A DNA stretch of 64,000 bases from Salvator merianae (GCA_003586115.2 QVOM02000042.1:72213447-72277446); one strand, 5' to 3'; positions 36,273-49,457 are shown, numbered from the stretch's first letter. The notes: a model not told the origin generated them from the sequence alone. Translations and numbers: made by a program.

Positions 36273-36562
36273 CTAGGAAAAAAAGAAAGAAATTATAAGT
36301 AAAGATCAAAACAACCCTGATGTTTACAGACCAAAAAGCATCATTATAAATAACACAGTAATTTTCAAGCAATATTTCAGTCTGATAAAGAATCAGAAAA
36401 CAGGATTCTCTGCAATAGCAAATACCCTCAAGAAAAAACTTCAAAAATTACAAACATACTTCTCAGCACAGTCTCAGTATAATGTTTAGCATTTGATATG
36501 TCAGTCATTTCTAAGGTGCTGCCTAACTGTTACACATGTCATTTAATTGTATCCTCTTGTAT

Positions 36563-36770
36563 TTTCACAATGTTGTTGTTGAGTATCATGGAGCTGGGTC
36601 CAACTCCTGGTTGACTGCATGGGTACCTCCGCAGGTACCTCTCCGCAGCTTTCTCAGCCATAGTTTAAAAGTGGCTTGCCATTGCCTATTTCCAAGGAAG
36701 TGCTCTGGATCAACCTTATGTCCTTCATATTTCCAGGCAGTTTGCTCTACCACAGCTGCTCCCATTTTCA
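36563..36770 (-). mobile_element. tRNA-derived SINE, Sauria type, in the last intron
   Basis: Minus-strand order: CAGCTGTGGTAGAGCAAACTG, a degenerate box B region, GGAAATAGGCAATGGCAAGCC, GAAAGCTGCGGAGAGG, CATGCAGTCAACCAGGAG and a terminal CTCAACAACAACAT. Same family as 34830-35042, about 290 bp upstream of the terminal acceptor. Confidence 0.8.
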
Positions 36771-38037
36771 TAATGAAAGCAAAAAAAAAAAATAATAATC
36801 TGAAGAGCCTCCTTCCACCAAAACAAGAGAAAGAAAATCATTTAATGGAGTTTATCATTCCTATCGACACTCATTTAAAACTATTCAGCTAAAAAGAAGG
36901 TACCCTTTATTGCACTATATGTTTCATACAAGCATTTTCCTCTTTTCTGTTCTCATTTTTCAAGAGACATTATGACAAATGCAACAGCTAACGCTGATAA
37001 GTACAAACTATTGATATATGTTAATCAGATAATATACTGTATTTCAGGATAAAACCATCAGATGAATTGGACTGCATCACAAAAGTTTAAGTCAAAATAA
37101 TCCTTAAGGTGCCACAAGACTTCTTCAGTTCCAGGAGCCTAACATGCTAGTCACCTGACAGGAGGTTAATCCATATGACTTCAAAAATTTCCCTCCAAAT
37201 ATATCATAAGAACTTAAAAGTATTACAAATGAAGAGTAAAAAGTACACATGTGCGCGCATACACACTCACACACACATGCCCCAGCTTAATATGCTGTAC
37301 AGTAAGGGAGCCCAAATTACATATATCTGTCTACTATGCAAGATGCCACAATACAAGGCACAGTAATAGAAAAAGGGGAGGGACAGTATAAGGAGGGGTT
37401 AATATACCAAATTGTGAGAAAGATGTTTTAGCAGGTTGAAAGGAATAACTGTATCCACTTCCTTAGTGGAGTGGTATAGATGTTTAAAAATGAGTTATTA
37501 TAGTCAAAACCAAAGTAAAGTAAGCTAGTTTATATAGGTGAAAATAAACATAGAAGTGAAGTATCTGGATTTTCCCCCAGCAAAAGGATTATAAACACCT
37601 ATCAAGCCCATGGTCAACTTAGCACTGGAAAAAAAACACTACCAAAAGGGTATAAGGACATTTTTGTTTATTTATTTATTGCTATTTTAAGACTTTTGAG
37701 GAATGGACTTGTTTTTTTTATTTATAGCCCACAGGTCACTTTGAGTGCTAGTAACATCACTACTGGGAAAATTCAGGTGACCTCTGGGGTTATGAAACAC
37801 AGCAGAATGAAGATACAGTTCCTTTCAGCTTACTTTTATGGGAGATGGTCTCAGCTGTGACAAAAACTCTGCAATCCAGGTGACTGGCAAGCTCACAAAC
37901 AGAAAAAGCAGAATATCCTCAGTGACACAAATGACAAAGACTTCTCCTGAACAAGCACAGTCAACGAAGACAGAAAGAGTCAGGAAATATAAGTGAAACT
38001 CTTGGAAAAGAGCCACAATCTCTTCTCTTTGACCTAC

Positions 38038-38118
38038 CATTGGTTTGAGTTCCCTGCCTTCAGCTCCACTTCCCCTGCTGGCTTCTTTCATTGCTTTTCT
38101 GCTGTTCTCCACAAATTC
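38038..38118 (-). CDS. SLC44A1: SLC44A1 penultimate coding exon, cytoplasmic tail (window exon 8)
   Basis: The exon is 27 codons, EFVENSRKAMKEA then a short variable Ser/Gly/Glu-rich stretch and RELKPM. It is the charged cytoplasmic C-terminal tail. The acceptor is ATTTCAG and the donor is GTAGGT. In mammals, as I remember, splice forms differ just after ELKPM: one ends ASGASSA, another has a short basic end. The first kind of terminal exon is found at 36272; I did not find the second. If the intron is not removed the frame stays open to 37825. Confidence 0.94.
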
Positions 38119-38667
38119 CTGAAATACAGTAAGGAAAAAGTCCCCTATCATGATTCTACCTCATGTATAAAAGCAGGGGCATTGCAGGCCTGAAGAATCT
38201 ACTTTCTTCATTATTAGAATTCTCGATCCACCATCTTGACCTGGATGCTACAGACATTTAGTTAGCTATCTTTAAATTAAAAGAAGATTTAAAATGAAAT
38301 GAAATGAGATAAAATAAAAAACTTAGAATCCTTTTCTAGCAACAAAGAAAATATTTACGATAATTTAAATTAATGGTATAATTAAAAAAAAATCCCTCCC
38401 CTTCAAAATATTTATATAACCCCATCACACAGGAACTATTGAAAAACATGAGGCTGTCTACCATAGGCTCACTTTTTCCCCATCCCTACCACAGTCAATC
38501 TTTGGAGCTATGGAGTATGGAGTATCCCTCCCTGAATTTGTTTGGCAAGCTGTTAGCTTGGCAATAAATTCACCACCAACATAGTCTTCTTCTCATGCTG
38601 TACTGTTGCATAACTGCAAATTGAGGATTTCTGCAAAAACTGCAAGATAAGAGAATGATTCAAAAAT

Positions 38668-39430
38668 ATAGTCATATCTTGTTTATGCAGTTTTTGACAG
38701 CATGGCTTAGCTATTGTGCAGCTGACCTGCCTTGCTTTACAACCCCTGGTTGATTTGCTACTGTGTAGTTTCCACTGACTTGCAATTGGCTAATTGCGCA
38801 TCTGAAAATTAAATTGATTTAAATGGAGAATGGGGCTTTCAGTGTCAACAGACGAAAAGAATACATCCATTGACTTGAATTGGATTGATAAAACTGCCTG
38901 AAAATTACATTTGACTTCTATTGGGTTAATCAACCCTCCTGAAAACTACACTGACATGAATGGGGAACTGACCTCTCTATGCAAGTCCATTGACTTGCAT
39001 TGCGTTGTACACCTACGTGAAAACTATTCACTTGCATTGGCCTAACAAACCCACTTGACAACTACATTGACTTTGGCTTCTCAATGCAAGTCAGTGGAGT
39101 GGAGTAAATGACTAATGCAGTTTCCCACTGAAACTCCAAATCAGAGGGCAATCCTGTAGCATGCTGAGACCTTCTCCTTGCTCCAGGATTTTTCCACTAG
39201 TTCTGTGCAAGTATAGCTTTGATAAGTTTTGATTGCTTCTGAGTACAGTGTGTGGAATGTGGCACTGGTGCATATTTGTATGTGTTTAATCTGCTAGTAT
39301 TTGCTATGTGTGGTATATGCTGCAGTTGATGACTGACTGATTGGGTTTCTGAGTGAGTGTCTTTATGCACACATCCTTTGTTACTGGTCACACAACTTTT
39401 TTGATATGATTTTTTTGTGTACATACACCA
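38668..39430. mobile_element. Probable Tigger-related element with decayed internal tandem repeat
   Basis: The start, AGTCATATCTTGTTTATGCAG, resembles Tigger/pogo termini. Bases about 38740-39110 repeat CTGAAAACTACATTGACTTG-like units with AATGGG, about five decayed copies of irregular length. The end section, GTTGATGACTGACTGATTGGG, resembles GTTGGTGATTGAGTGATTAGG at about 54820 inside the Tigger element there. No transposase remains here. Confidence 0.5.
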
Positions 39431-42149
39431 AAGGTAGGAGATATTCTTTCCCCTATCATTTCAGTTCAATTTTGCCACTGAATTCCTGTCTCAGGAGTAG
39501 AGGATGGGTATAGGCATCTTGCCTGGCACCTGTGTTTTCAGCATTGCAATCTGTGAAAAATCCTGTTTGTGGAGGGATGACATTTTTTGTGGTATTTGTA
39601 TATTATGCTACACAAATGTATTATTCAAGAACTCAGATTACCATTCAAGGCTATCTTTCAATGTTAGCCGCACAACAATTCAGCAAAATAAGCTGAACTA
39701 CAGAGGCTGAGTCTAGATCTCTAAAAAAACTTCATGGCCATTGGGATGAAAATGCTAAGATACGTTGTAAGATAGGTGTCCTTCAAAAGGGGTATAGTTA
39801 TTTTAGATAGTTTAGACAGGTAAATACTAAGACTATATCTGGACATCAGATTAAAATGCAGAGAAAACAACTGATTTCTCAGGCTGCATTATTTATAAAT
39901 ATTAATTTGAAAAGGAGATTGCTTCTTCAGTAGAGCAGGCAATGTGGAGAACTCTCAGAGAAACCATCGGTTTTTCTTCATGCAAGCATATCTTCCAAGA
40001 GTGCAGTCACACAGGACAGAAAGCATAATAATCCGTACCACATATTTTCTGTTTTCAGCAAGACATTTCTGACCTTGGGATGGTTCTGTCCACTGCTCAG
40101 AACAGGCAGGGATCTGATTGAATAGCAAAAGAGGAAACCTAACACTTGAAATGAAATTATCATTGAAATGAAACTATCAGCTGAATCACACGCAGGAAAT
40201 GAACAGGGGTAAATATGGAAATATATGATCCACAGGGAATCATAGGTACCACCTCACATGCAGAAAGGACGTAGAAACTTAATAGTCCTCTCTACTCAAA
40301 GCTTCTAAACGAGGTGGGTGGAAATGGCCTCATTGAAAATAGGATATACAGGGTAAGGGATTTTATTTTTTTCCCCAATGTCTCATGGAGTCTATTTCCA
40401 ATTTTAGGATATTTCAAAGCAGTTCCTTCCTAGAGAGGGAAGCTTAGTAGATCTCAGTCTCCCTAACATTTTTAACACTGTTCTACTTCTTTTTCAACTT
40501 GTGCAATGGAGACATAGAGAATGTCGAGGATGGTTTCATAAGCTCTGTACAACACATAATTTATCTTTGGAATGAAAGACAGATTAAGAGTGACTTGTTT
40601 GAAAACACATAGTTGCAGGTTAGCTGCTCCTTGTTCTGACATTTAGCCAAAGGAAAGAATACTAAAAAGCTGTCTTAATAACTATTAACTTGAAATCCAC
40701 AGAACCCACAGGCTCAAAGCAAGGTCTGGAGATTGCCAACAACACTCTTTTTAAGTTCCAAGTATGAACCCTGTGAATCACAGAAGGTTTGATCAATGCT
40801 ATTCTTTAAGGAACTCTTTACCAGTAGGTGCAAAATCTCCTCTGGTCTTGATTCTGTACTCAAAATGCTACTTAGGACTAAGGTTTGTTTCTCAATTTTC
40901 CTTTAGTTAAACACAGACTGAAAGAACTCAAACACCAATCACAGAACCCCAGTGAATAAGGGGTTCTCAAGGTGTTATTCTAGTTTCTGGAACTAGAAAA
41001 CCTGCAGGATGCAAGAAACGTCTTGTCAGGCAAATGTCCCCAATGCCCCACGAAGTCTTGTGAACCAAGGTCTGTCTCCCCAGTCAACTAGACACTATAA
41101 TTTGCTGAATCATGCAGACTCAGAAAGACGTAAGACAGTCTTCAAGACCACTGAGACATCAAGGTGTTTATACTGGTTGCAGGAGGATCCCAAGAGGTGG
41201 ACATAAACTTGAGTCTATGTGTTATCTTTTTTTGACAAGTAGTGATGCCCCAAGCCACTGTGTTATATAATGAAATATTTGGCTACTGGTCACCCCTCTA
41301 CCAGATGTACCCCCCAGAGAAGGCTTGCATCTGTTGTGACTACTTACCTTAGTGCTGTGTCCTTGGTTGAACTTTGCCACTATCAGAGTACCTTGAGGGT
41401 CGAATGTGTGAAAGGTTTCTATCAAATCTATGGAGCCCAAGAACTACTGCTTCTACCAAGCTGCTGTAATGGATCTGAGAGGCTCCATTTTAACTCAGTA
41501 TCTTCTGATGTGTTCGTTAACCATTTCTACCTAGTAGAAATGATTCTGCTGCTGATTCAGAGTATACAGTAACAAAAAGTAAAAAAAAAAACCCACAAAA
41601 ACTAATTTATAAAATTTTCTTTAGAAGAGAAGACAAATTAGATTGCAACAAAAAGTAAAAATAATTTTAAAAACTGAAATAATTTAAATATCAAATCATA
41701 TTAAATTTATATGATCCTAGACCAGAACAGATTATTATATACAGTATTACAGGAATAAAAATTACAAATACTTTAAAAAGTAAAATAATTTGAATAGTAA
41801 CAAAAATTCCAATAGTTTTAATAATTTAAAAAAGTAAAATAAGTTAAATAGTGATTACAACAAAGAATTATTTTAAAAAAAGAAAAAGGGAAATAATTTA
41901 CTTAGCAAGAAAAAAACAAAATAATTTAAAAGTCATGAAGATAGGTAGCCAGTAGAGGGAGGGGGGATTTCCAGTGTTTCGCATTTAATGGGCAGAAGAG
42001 CGTCTGGCTCTGAGGAAATGGGTTTCTTCCCTTGAAGCCAAAGTAACTGACTCGGAGAAGCACAGAGAGAGAGAGAGACTCAGGCATGCAGTAGAAGCAT
42101 TCCACTCCACAATGTGCCTTGGAGAGTAGAGGAAGATATCAACTACCCT
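39431..42149. other. SLC44A1 intron, no element assigned
   Basis: The 41580-41930 part is a very A-rich tract of AATAATTT and AAAAAGTAAAA units. 40480-41570 contains open stretches on the plus strand (for example VKGFYQIYGAQELLLLPSCC) that look like old mobile-element coding sequence, but I could not identify a family. Confidence 0.4.
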
Positions 42150-44548
42150 CACACAGACTGGGAGGACTATTGCTCAACTTATAAGAGAAAGAAATAACAT
42201 TTCTAGACATGTTAAATGATTGTTCTCTCGAGCAAATGTTTGTGGAACTAACAAAGGGATAGGGGATCCTGGACTTGCTCTTAAGTGATTTCAGGATTTG
42301 GTACAAGATGTCACTGTGGCTGATCCAACAGGGAACAGTGACCACAATGTGACAGCCTTCAACTTAAACAGACAGCTGTTGACAAAAATCTAACACAGAA
42401 ACCTTAACTTTCATAAAGGAAACATCCCTAAAATGAGAAAAGCAGTAAAAAAGAGAAGAGAAAGGGAAATTTAGAAGAGCCCAATCACTCCAAAATGCAT
42501 GGAGACTATTTACAAATACAATAACGGAGGCTCAATTAGAATCCATACCTAAAAGGGCACTTCTGAGCTCATGAGGATACCAGTGTGGCTTACAAGTGCA
42601 GTACAGTAAGTCATTAAAAGCAAGAATAGCTAATTTAGAAAATGAAAGGCTTGTGCTAATGAGGAGAACAGGAAGGAACATACATTCTGGCAGAACAAAT
42701 ACAAGGCTGCAATCAGGAATGCTAAGAAGAATTTTGAGAAGCACACTGCTAAAAACATCAAAAGGAATAAGAATTTCTTTAAGTGCATCAGAATTAAGAA
42801 TCCAGCTAGGGAAGCAGTTGGACCATTAGATGACAATGGACATAATGGGATAATTAAAAAAAGGACACAAAGACTGCAGAGACGCTAAATACATTCTTTG
42901 CCTCTGTTTTCATTGAGAAAGTCAGTGGGCATGTGGTTGCAGCAGAGTCTATCTTATCAGGGAGAACCCAAATGTGAAATTGCTGATTTTCTAGGCAAAA
43001 TATATAATTTTCCCACAGACCAGGTTCTGCGCCTAAAGACTGGTGAGTAGCAAAAGTGACATCAATCTTCAAAAAAGGGTCTGGGGGTGAACCAGGAAAG
43101 TACAGACCAGTCAGCTTAACGTCAGTTCTAGGTAAAGTAATAGAAGCATCATTAAGGGTAAAATTAGTATGCATATAGAGGAGCACTGCTGAAAGAAAAT
43201 CAGCACAGCTTCTGCAAAGGTAAATCATGCCTTACTAACTTGTTAGAATTCTTTTAGAATGTTAATAAGCACATGCATAAAAGTGATCCAGTAGACACTA
43301 TCTATCTAGACTTTCAGAAGATTTTTGACAAAGTTCCTCATCAGAGGGTCCTGAATAAACTCATCAGCCAGGGAATAAAACAAAAACAAAAACAAAACAG
43401 GTCTTGACCTGGATTGGTAATTGGCTAAAGGACAGGAAACATAGTGTAGTAACAAATGGACAATTCTCAGAGTGGAGAAAACTAAAAAGTGATGTTCTCT
43501 AAGGTACAGTATCACAATCCGTGCTTTTTAATTTACTCATAAATTATCTACAAGTAGGGGTAAGCAGTGATATAGCAAAATTTGCTGATGATCCTAAATT
43601 ATCAGGGTGGTAAAAACTGAAAGAGATTGAGAAGAGTTTCAGATGGATCTCTTGACACTGGGTAAGTGAGCAATGAAGTGGCAAATGTGCTTCAGTCTTA
43701 GTAAGTGCAAAACGATGCACATTGGGGAAAAAAACCCAATTACACCTATAAACCGATGGGAGTTGAGCTTTCTGTGACAGACCAGGAAAGGAATCTTGGT
43801 GAACAGCTCAATGAAGATGTTGACTGCATGTGCAGCAGCACTGAAAAAAAGAAAATTCAATGCTGGAGTAATTAGGGATGGAATAGAAAATAAGTTGGCA
43901 AGTGTCACTGTGCCTCTTTTTAATATATGTTGAGGCCATATTTGGAATACTGGATACAATTCTGGTCACCACACATCAGGAAAGATATTGTGGAACTGGA
44001 ATAAGTGCAAAAAAGGGCAATCTCCCTTATGAATGCAGGCTGCAACATCTAGGCCTCTTCAGCCTTGAAAGATGGCATTTAAAAGGTTATCTGACTAAAA
44101 TTGTTCATGGTGCAGAAAAGGTGGCTACAGAAAATATTTTCTCTATGACACAACACTAGAACCAGGGAGCACTCTATGAAGTTGATGAGCAGAGAGTTAG
44201 GACCAACAAGGAGAAGTATTCCTTTGCCCAAAGGGTCACTGATATATGATATTTACTAGCAGAAGAGGTGGTGACAGCAACCAGCCTGGATAGCTTTAAC
44301 TAAGTGTTAGACAACTTCAGGGATGACAGGTGCTTCAATGGCTACTAGAACTGTTGCCTAAGTACTAAGTTGGAGAGACAAGGAGGATTCCTCTAAAAAC
44401 CATTTGCAGAGTGTCAAGAACAGGTAAAGGTTTTGTTCTTGTCTTCTGTGTCAGAATGCCCAGACTGTGTGAGATAGGATACTGGACTAGACAGGCTGTG
44501 GTGTGACGCAGCAGGGCTCTTCTTTACATTCTTATGCTCATAATTATC
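42150..44548 (+). mobile_element. CR1-like LINE, long but inactive copy
   Basis: Coding remnants occur in the expected order. An endonuclease end has NSDHNVTAF, with the SDH catalytic motif at 42337-42345. Then come the reverse transcriptase pieces YRPVSLTSVLGKVIEAS (about 43105), DTIYLDFQKIFDKVPHQ (about 43295), IGNWLKDRKHSVVTN (about 43412), FADDPKLSG with the FADD catalytic box (43581), and EYWIQFWSPHIRKDIVELE-like sequence (about 43945). The 3' end has ATGGCTACTAGAACTG, TACTGGACTAGACAGGC and a final CATTCTTATG. Stops and frameshifts break it throughout. The short tails elsewhere in this window are 3' ends of the same family. It lies in an SLC44A1 intron, opposite in direction to the gene. 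Confidence 0.88.
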
Positions 44549-46179
44549 CTTGAGTCCATGTTTAATCACCTTCGGAAAGTCTGAGAAGGCTGCCAACTAG
44601 TGTACTCACTGTACAGTGGCTTTGGCCATTACTGCATTAGCTGCTGCAGTCTTTGAACATTAGGTATCATGCATCAAAGGTCTTTCCCAAAGCCACCTTC
44701 TCATCCATATATGAGATAACTCCTAAGAAAGACAAGGAGTCTGTTGTGGGTCAGGGGAATCAACCACTTGGACTTTCAATTGTATTGTGATCTCTGATAC
44801 AAAGGTATACAGCCTTAGCTGGGGCCACACCATTCTTTTTTCCAGATTCTGTTAAAGGAGTTTTGGAAGGACAAGACTGATGGCTGTGGAGGATCTTTTG
44901 GGAAGATCAACTGTAGAGAAATCAATTGCCTTGTCACTTGATTCCCTCGAACTTTTGCTTCTCTCAACCTTAGCTTATGTTTGGCTCATTAAAGAAACAG
45001 CCAAGAAAAAGAAAAACAAATAAAGAGATCAAATAGACCATTTTAGTTGGATAAAGAGGTTCCTGGGTCCTTCTCTGCTGGTTCCCCTTCCTCTCTCTCT
45101 TCTGCCTAAGAGTCAGAGTCAGATGAGAGATCCAGGGATTTGGAGCAATCAGTTTTGCAATGAAAACTGGAATTCTAAATATGGCCACTGTGCTCTTTTG
45201 CCTCCACTGCTTGTATTTGGCAGCACTGTTGTTAGAACTAAAATCTAACTAAGATTTTTCTGTGAAGGAAAACTCAATGTCCATTCTGGTTGCCTTGCTT
45301 CTGCGGAACTTGTGCTTTTGTCTGGCTGACGTTCATTCTTTCTCCTGGATAAAGCACTATCAAATGCCCCCTCCTGATTCTCTCAGCTCTTTAGAAACCA
45401 TCTGTTTCAGACAATGTTTCAGCTAAGAAAGGCTTCTGGAGACTATTGTGTTGCCTTGTGGGAGCCTTAGCATGCTTTGTGGCAGGTCTACTGGACTTGT
45501 GCTCTCACAGAAAAGGAGGACCTGTCCAAAAACCCAGTTCCGGTGCTATTTTTAAGACTCAATCATTCTTGTTGGAAAGTCAGAGAGGACTCCAGGCCCT
45601 TCACTGCAAAACACTTGATTTCTTCTGCTTTTTTGGCATGAAAAAGGCTAGGGATTCAAGATGGATCACCTGGTAGGGGCAAAGCTAAGACCATCTGCTG
45701 TCTGCCTATGCACTACAACAATGGTTCTGCATGCAAACTCCAGCACCTCTTTTTTGCAGTGGAGATTCTCTATCTCTATCTCTCTATATCATCTATATCT
45801 ATCTTCATCTCCATCTTCATCTTTATATTTATATATTGCAGCCACAGACTCCTCTTGAGTTCCACATGTTCCACAAACAAAATCTAATAGCTCTGGAACA
45901 AAACCAACAAGCATTTGTGCTCAATAGAAAACAAAAAAAGATTGGATTCCACTTTTACAATTTAAGAACTTAGAAAGTAAGAAACAACATAGCTAATTGA
46001 GCTTCATGTAAGAAATGCAAGAAGTTAGGCTTAACTGAATTATACCCTGTTTTCTGTTTAGCTGTTATTTCAGTAATAGATTTCTTAGTGCCTGCTAAGT
46101 ACCACTGTAAAAGTCTTCCAGAATACTACTTCATAAATGGCTCAAGAAAAAAAAAAAGATCTGGGCTAATGTTTCTATT
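44549..46179. other. SLC44A1 intron, unclassified, possibly old mobile element
   Basis: Plus-strand pieces such as GRSTVEKSIALSLDSLELLLLS (44905-44965, in part) suggest degenerate coding sequence, but I recognise no family. A T/C-rich simple repeat of TCTATATC and ATCTTCATC units lies at 45762-45838. Confidence 0.4.
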
Positions 46180-47097
46180 TCTTCCATATGGCATGGGCAA
46201 TTAATGGTTTTCATAAGGAGTTTCTTGGTATCAACCCAACAAGATGGCACCATCTAATACATTCCATCTTGACTTTGAGAAGAATCTCCAAATATTTTGC
46301 TCTACTAGGTTGTAAGGTGACACAGTTGCTATTGAGTGTTATCTTTTTAGCCACTATTGCCATGTTGTTTTGGGAGCTGGTATCTTTTAGGAGTTGAGTT
46401 ATGATTTCTTCTGACTTATATTTACCTTGTGAGACTGAGAAGTTGTTGCACCCTAATTGTGCATATTTCCTGTGTTGCAGTCATCGCGTAGGCTGATCAG
46501 AATGCCACATGCATGATCCAGAAAAATTAGTTTGAGCCAATACCATAAAGCAATCACACACACATCTATTTCCAGGGAGAGCAGGCCCTTTTCCATCCTT
46601 AGTACTGGAGCTGGTATACAGCTAGGGAATCCAAGCAATTGCATTAGGAACTGTGATTGCAGTTTCCAAATCTGAAGGATATCTTCTCATCGAAACTAGG
46701 ATATCACAACAAAGTTGTAGCAAAACTTTGTGGCAAAACTTTTAAAATATGAACTGCTGCCGATACAAATTGACCACCCTGTGATCAAGTGAAAGTGAAT
46801 TGTATCTTTGGAGGCATGCTTAGCAATTTCCTTGTCAGCTGCCTTGTGAGATGTCTATAATAGAGATGGATGAAATGATACTTCAAGATATTTAAGTTGC
46901 TTCATTTTTTGGAAGACTTTGCTATTTACTGGCCATTGGTTTGGAGTCTTTACCCTGGAAGAGACCATTATTTTGGATTTGTCTGCATTCACAGACAGTA
47001 TGTTTGCTTCGCGATATGTCAAGAATGTGTTTAATAACTTTTTGCACTGGAGACTTGTTGAAAAGAGATACCACTAGAACTCCCACTGTTACAGTGA
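46180..47097 (-). mobile_element. R4/Dong-like LINE fragment (RT C-terminal part)
   Basis: Minus-strand translation gives EANILSVNADKSKIMVSSRV, then QLKYLEVSFHPS and IWKLQSQFLMQLLGFPSCIP, PVLRMEKGLLSLEIDVCVIA and LWYWLKLIFLDH. NADKSKIM and the FKYLGV-like motif are typical of the segment after the reverse transcriptase catalytic box. The later LLGFPSCIP...VLRMEKGLLSLE block is one I associate with squamate R4-type LINEs. Frameshifts and stops are frequent. The clade name is a judgement from memory. Confidence 0.55.
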
Positions 47098-47530
47098 CAC
47101 CCTAGCTCAAACTTCACTTATCTGATTACACTGGATTCGGAAGGAGAGGAAGGAAACAAAAATAGAAGACAATTAAGGGGGGAAGTGTAGGGTTGATTTG
47201 GCCAGAGATGGGCAAACCTGTCTCAGGAACTAGATGAACTTTCCATGGCCCGGGTAAATAAGACCTTGAAGAACAGAAACTCTCCCAGGCTCTGAAGCCT
47301 GAGAGAGGAACGGGGGTGTGCGGCCAGCTGTCAGGATGAGGCTATACTAGTATGATAAAACATGTGCTTATCAGTTGCTTTGAAGCCGCTAATGTGATGA
47401 TTAGTAGCTATGATGAAAGGTAGCTGCTTGAGTTATATATATACCGAATGTGTAGTGAATAAAGCATGCAATTCTTCTTCACACATTGACTCGTGTCAAT
47501 CACTGCTTCAGGGAAGGAAGAAGGAGACAC
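47098..47530 (+). mobile_element. Possible solo LTR-like sequence
   Basis: A TATATATATACC box near 47437 is followed by AATAAAGC near 47459 and a pyrimidine-rich TTCTTCTTCACACATTGAC. The candidate ends are TGTAGGG (47186) and GAGACA (47529). No flanking duplication was found and there are no internal retroelement genes, so the call is tentative. Confidence 0.3.
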
Positions 47531-47532
47531 TG

Positions 47533-47750
47533 GGGCTGCATTCAGACATAACAAAAGGGGCACCTCAGAGGTGCATCATAGAGACAGTGTGTAGCCCTCG
47601 TGTTCCCAAACTTTCTCTAATCCACCTTTTCTAGCATAGAATGTTCATGAGAAAGAGGAGGAGCAGACTGGTGTGTGAACAATCCCACCTCGAAGCCGTC
47701 TCTGAGCTGCCTCAGAGATGCTTTTCTTTGCTGTGTCTGATCACAGCCTG
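47533..47750. mobile_element. MITE with GGCTGCATTCAGACA ends
   Basis: GGCTGCATTCAGACATAACAAA at the left pairs with the complement of the right end, GGCTGTGATCAGACACAGCAAA, and the stem continues with CACCTCAGAGGTGC against GCATCTCTGAGGCAGC. It lies about 340 bp downstream (minus strand: upstream) of the exon at 48091-48327, in the next intron. Termini resemble the element at 15468. Confidence 0.75.
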
Positions 47751-48090
47751 GGATTAGAAGTATCAGCAAGCACACAAGGTTAGTCTGGAGAGGAAGGATA
47801 GCTCCATTCCCAGTACACCTGAGAAAGAAGATTCTTCCCTGCCCATTCTGACCAGCCTGCAGAGCCATCCCAAGATCAGAAATGGATTCTGAAAAATGCT
47901 GGAATCTTGAGTTTTAATTTGGAAGATTTCACATGCCTTTCTAGTAGATAGCCACCAAAAAAACAAAAAAAGTAAAGCAATCAAGCAAGTCAGATTGATA
48001 GTCCTTTGTGCCACTCCTCAAAACATCTTAGATTTCATGCTTTTCTCTGCTGAGAGACTAAAAAGATGTAGAAAATCCTAATAAACTTAC

Positions 48091-48327
48091 CATAAGAACT
48101 TTGTCCATGTAGAATTCCTTTCCGGGGCTGCCGTCATTATACTTCGTGTCAATGGCAAAACATAAGAACAGGACATCCACTACCATTTCATAAATGGATA
48201 AAAAACAGTGAGCAACCAGGAACGCAAACAGGCAGACAATGACGAGTGGCAGCACCCACACGGTGTAGTCTCGCTGGTAGTTCAGGAGCATGATCCCTGC
48301 CAGTCCTGTGCTGCACACTATCAGGAT
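48091..48327 (-). CDS. SLC44A1: SLC44A1 internal coding exon (window exon 7)
   Basis: This is the longest coding exon here, 79 codons from [14 protein letters not shown] to EFYMDKVLM. It contains the last two membrane spans ([15 protein letters not shown] and [20 protein letters not shown]) and the [24 protein letters not shown] block, nearly invariant in vertebrate CTL1. The acceptor is CCTCTAG and the donor is GTAAGT. It joins in phase 0 to EFVENSRKAMKEA in the exon about 10 kb downstream. Confidence 0.97.
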
Positions 48328-49267
48328 CTAGAGGGCAGACAAAGGAAATTCATCACTGGCTTCTAAAGACCACTTTGCATCTAGGTCTCAGCTGATAAAA
48401 AATATGAGCAGTTCAATATTGCTAAGTCTTCAGCACAAGTACTAGTCTGACAGAAAGACTATTAAGCTTAATTTCTTTACTTGCTTCCTAATGCCCTATA
48501 GGCCTATTTGAATCAAGAACTGACCAACTAACTAAGGTTTCAAGGCAGTTCCTCAGTTTCAACCCGGATTCTTATGCAGATGGTATTATTTAGCATGGTG
48601 CTCAAAATAATAATCTAAGCTGCTTAACTATGTCATTAGTTATCAAGTCTCCTAGTTCTTCATTCTTCTGATATTTGCTCCCATTTTTCACACTGCACAG
48701 CAATAAACCTTGACTTGCCACAAACTATGATTTCAAGAGAGCCATGTTCAGTACTGATTCTCTATACCTGCATAAATATGTACCCATTTTCAAACTTTAG
48801 TTATATTCTTTAAGTTCTTTAAGTTTAAGTCTAAAAGAAAACATGTGACGAAAATTAATAGGTCTGTATTGCCTTAGAAAATCCACAGTGGGTAATCTCA
48901 GCCTTCACAGCCATTTTTGAAGAACTGAAGGTAGACCTGAGGCTGGAACTGGGGTTGCCCCTCAGAAAAATAAACAATAAACACTGCTTATTGCTTAACA
49001 AGCAATAAGCAAGCAGTGATTCCGTCAACAGAATAAAGTACTTTGGGAATAAAGTTTTTGCAGCCGGCTACTAGTTTGTTTTAAGATCAGATAAACAATG
49101 AGTTCTATTTAAACTCTGTTTCCAAAAGAGAAAAAAAGTTGATCTTGTAGTTATCGACTTTTAAACTGTATCTATTCTAGTATGCAAAAGGCAGAAAAGA
49201 CATTGAACAAAGGGGGTACTTTTCAAACCTTAAAACAGTTCCTCTGGGCAAATGTAATGCCCTAGAG

Positions 49268-49457
49268 CAGTGATTCCAAACCTAGGGTATGAACCAAGAC
49301 ATTTAGGGGTATGCAAATAATAGTTGAATAATGGCGGAAAAAGGCATTTACAGTTGCAACACATAAATTTGAAATAACAGCAACTATTAAGAAGGGTACA
49401 ATTTATGGAAACAGGCTGGCAAGGGGTATACAGGTAAAAAAGGGTCAGGGATCACTG
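49268..49457. mobile_element. hAT-type MITE with target-site duplication (190 bp)
   Basis: Termini CAGTGATTCC and GGATCACTG fit the CAGNG rule for hAT transposons. The 8-bp flanks CCCTAGAG (49260-49267) and CTCTAGAG (49458-49465) match 7 of 8, the length expected for a hAT target duplication. The interior (AGGGGTATGCAAAT, GGCAAGGGGTATAC) is of the kind found in many vertebrate hAT MITEs. No transposase. Confidence 0.85.

Noticed and set aside
36220..36444. Open frame overlapping the SLC44A1 terminal exon
   Set aside because: It crosses the intron acceptor in a different frame from the real ASGASTS end.
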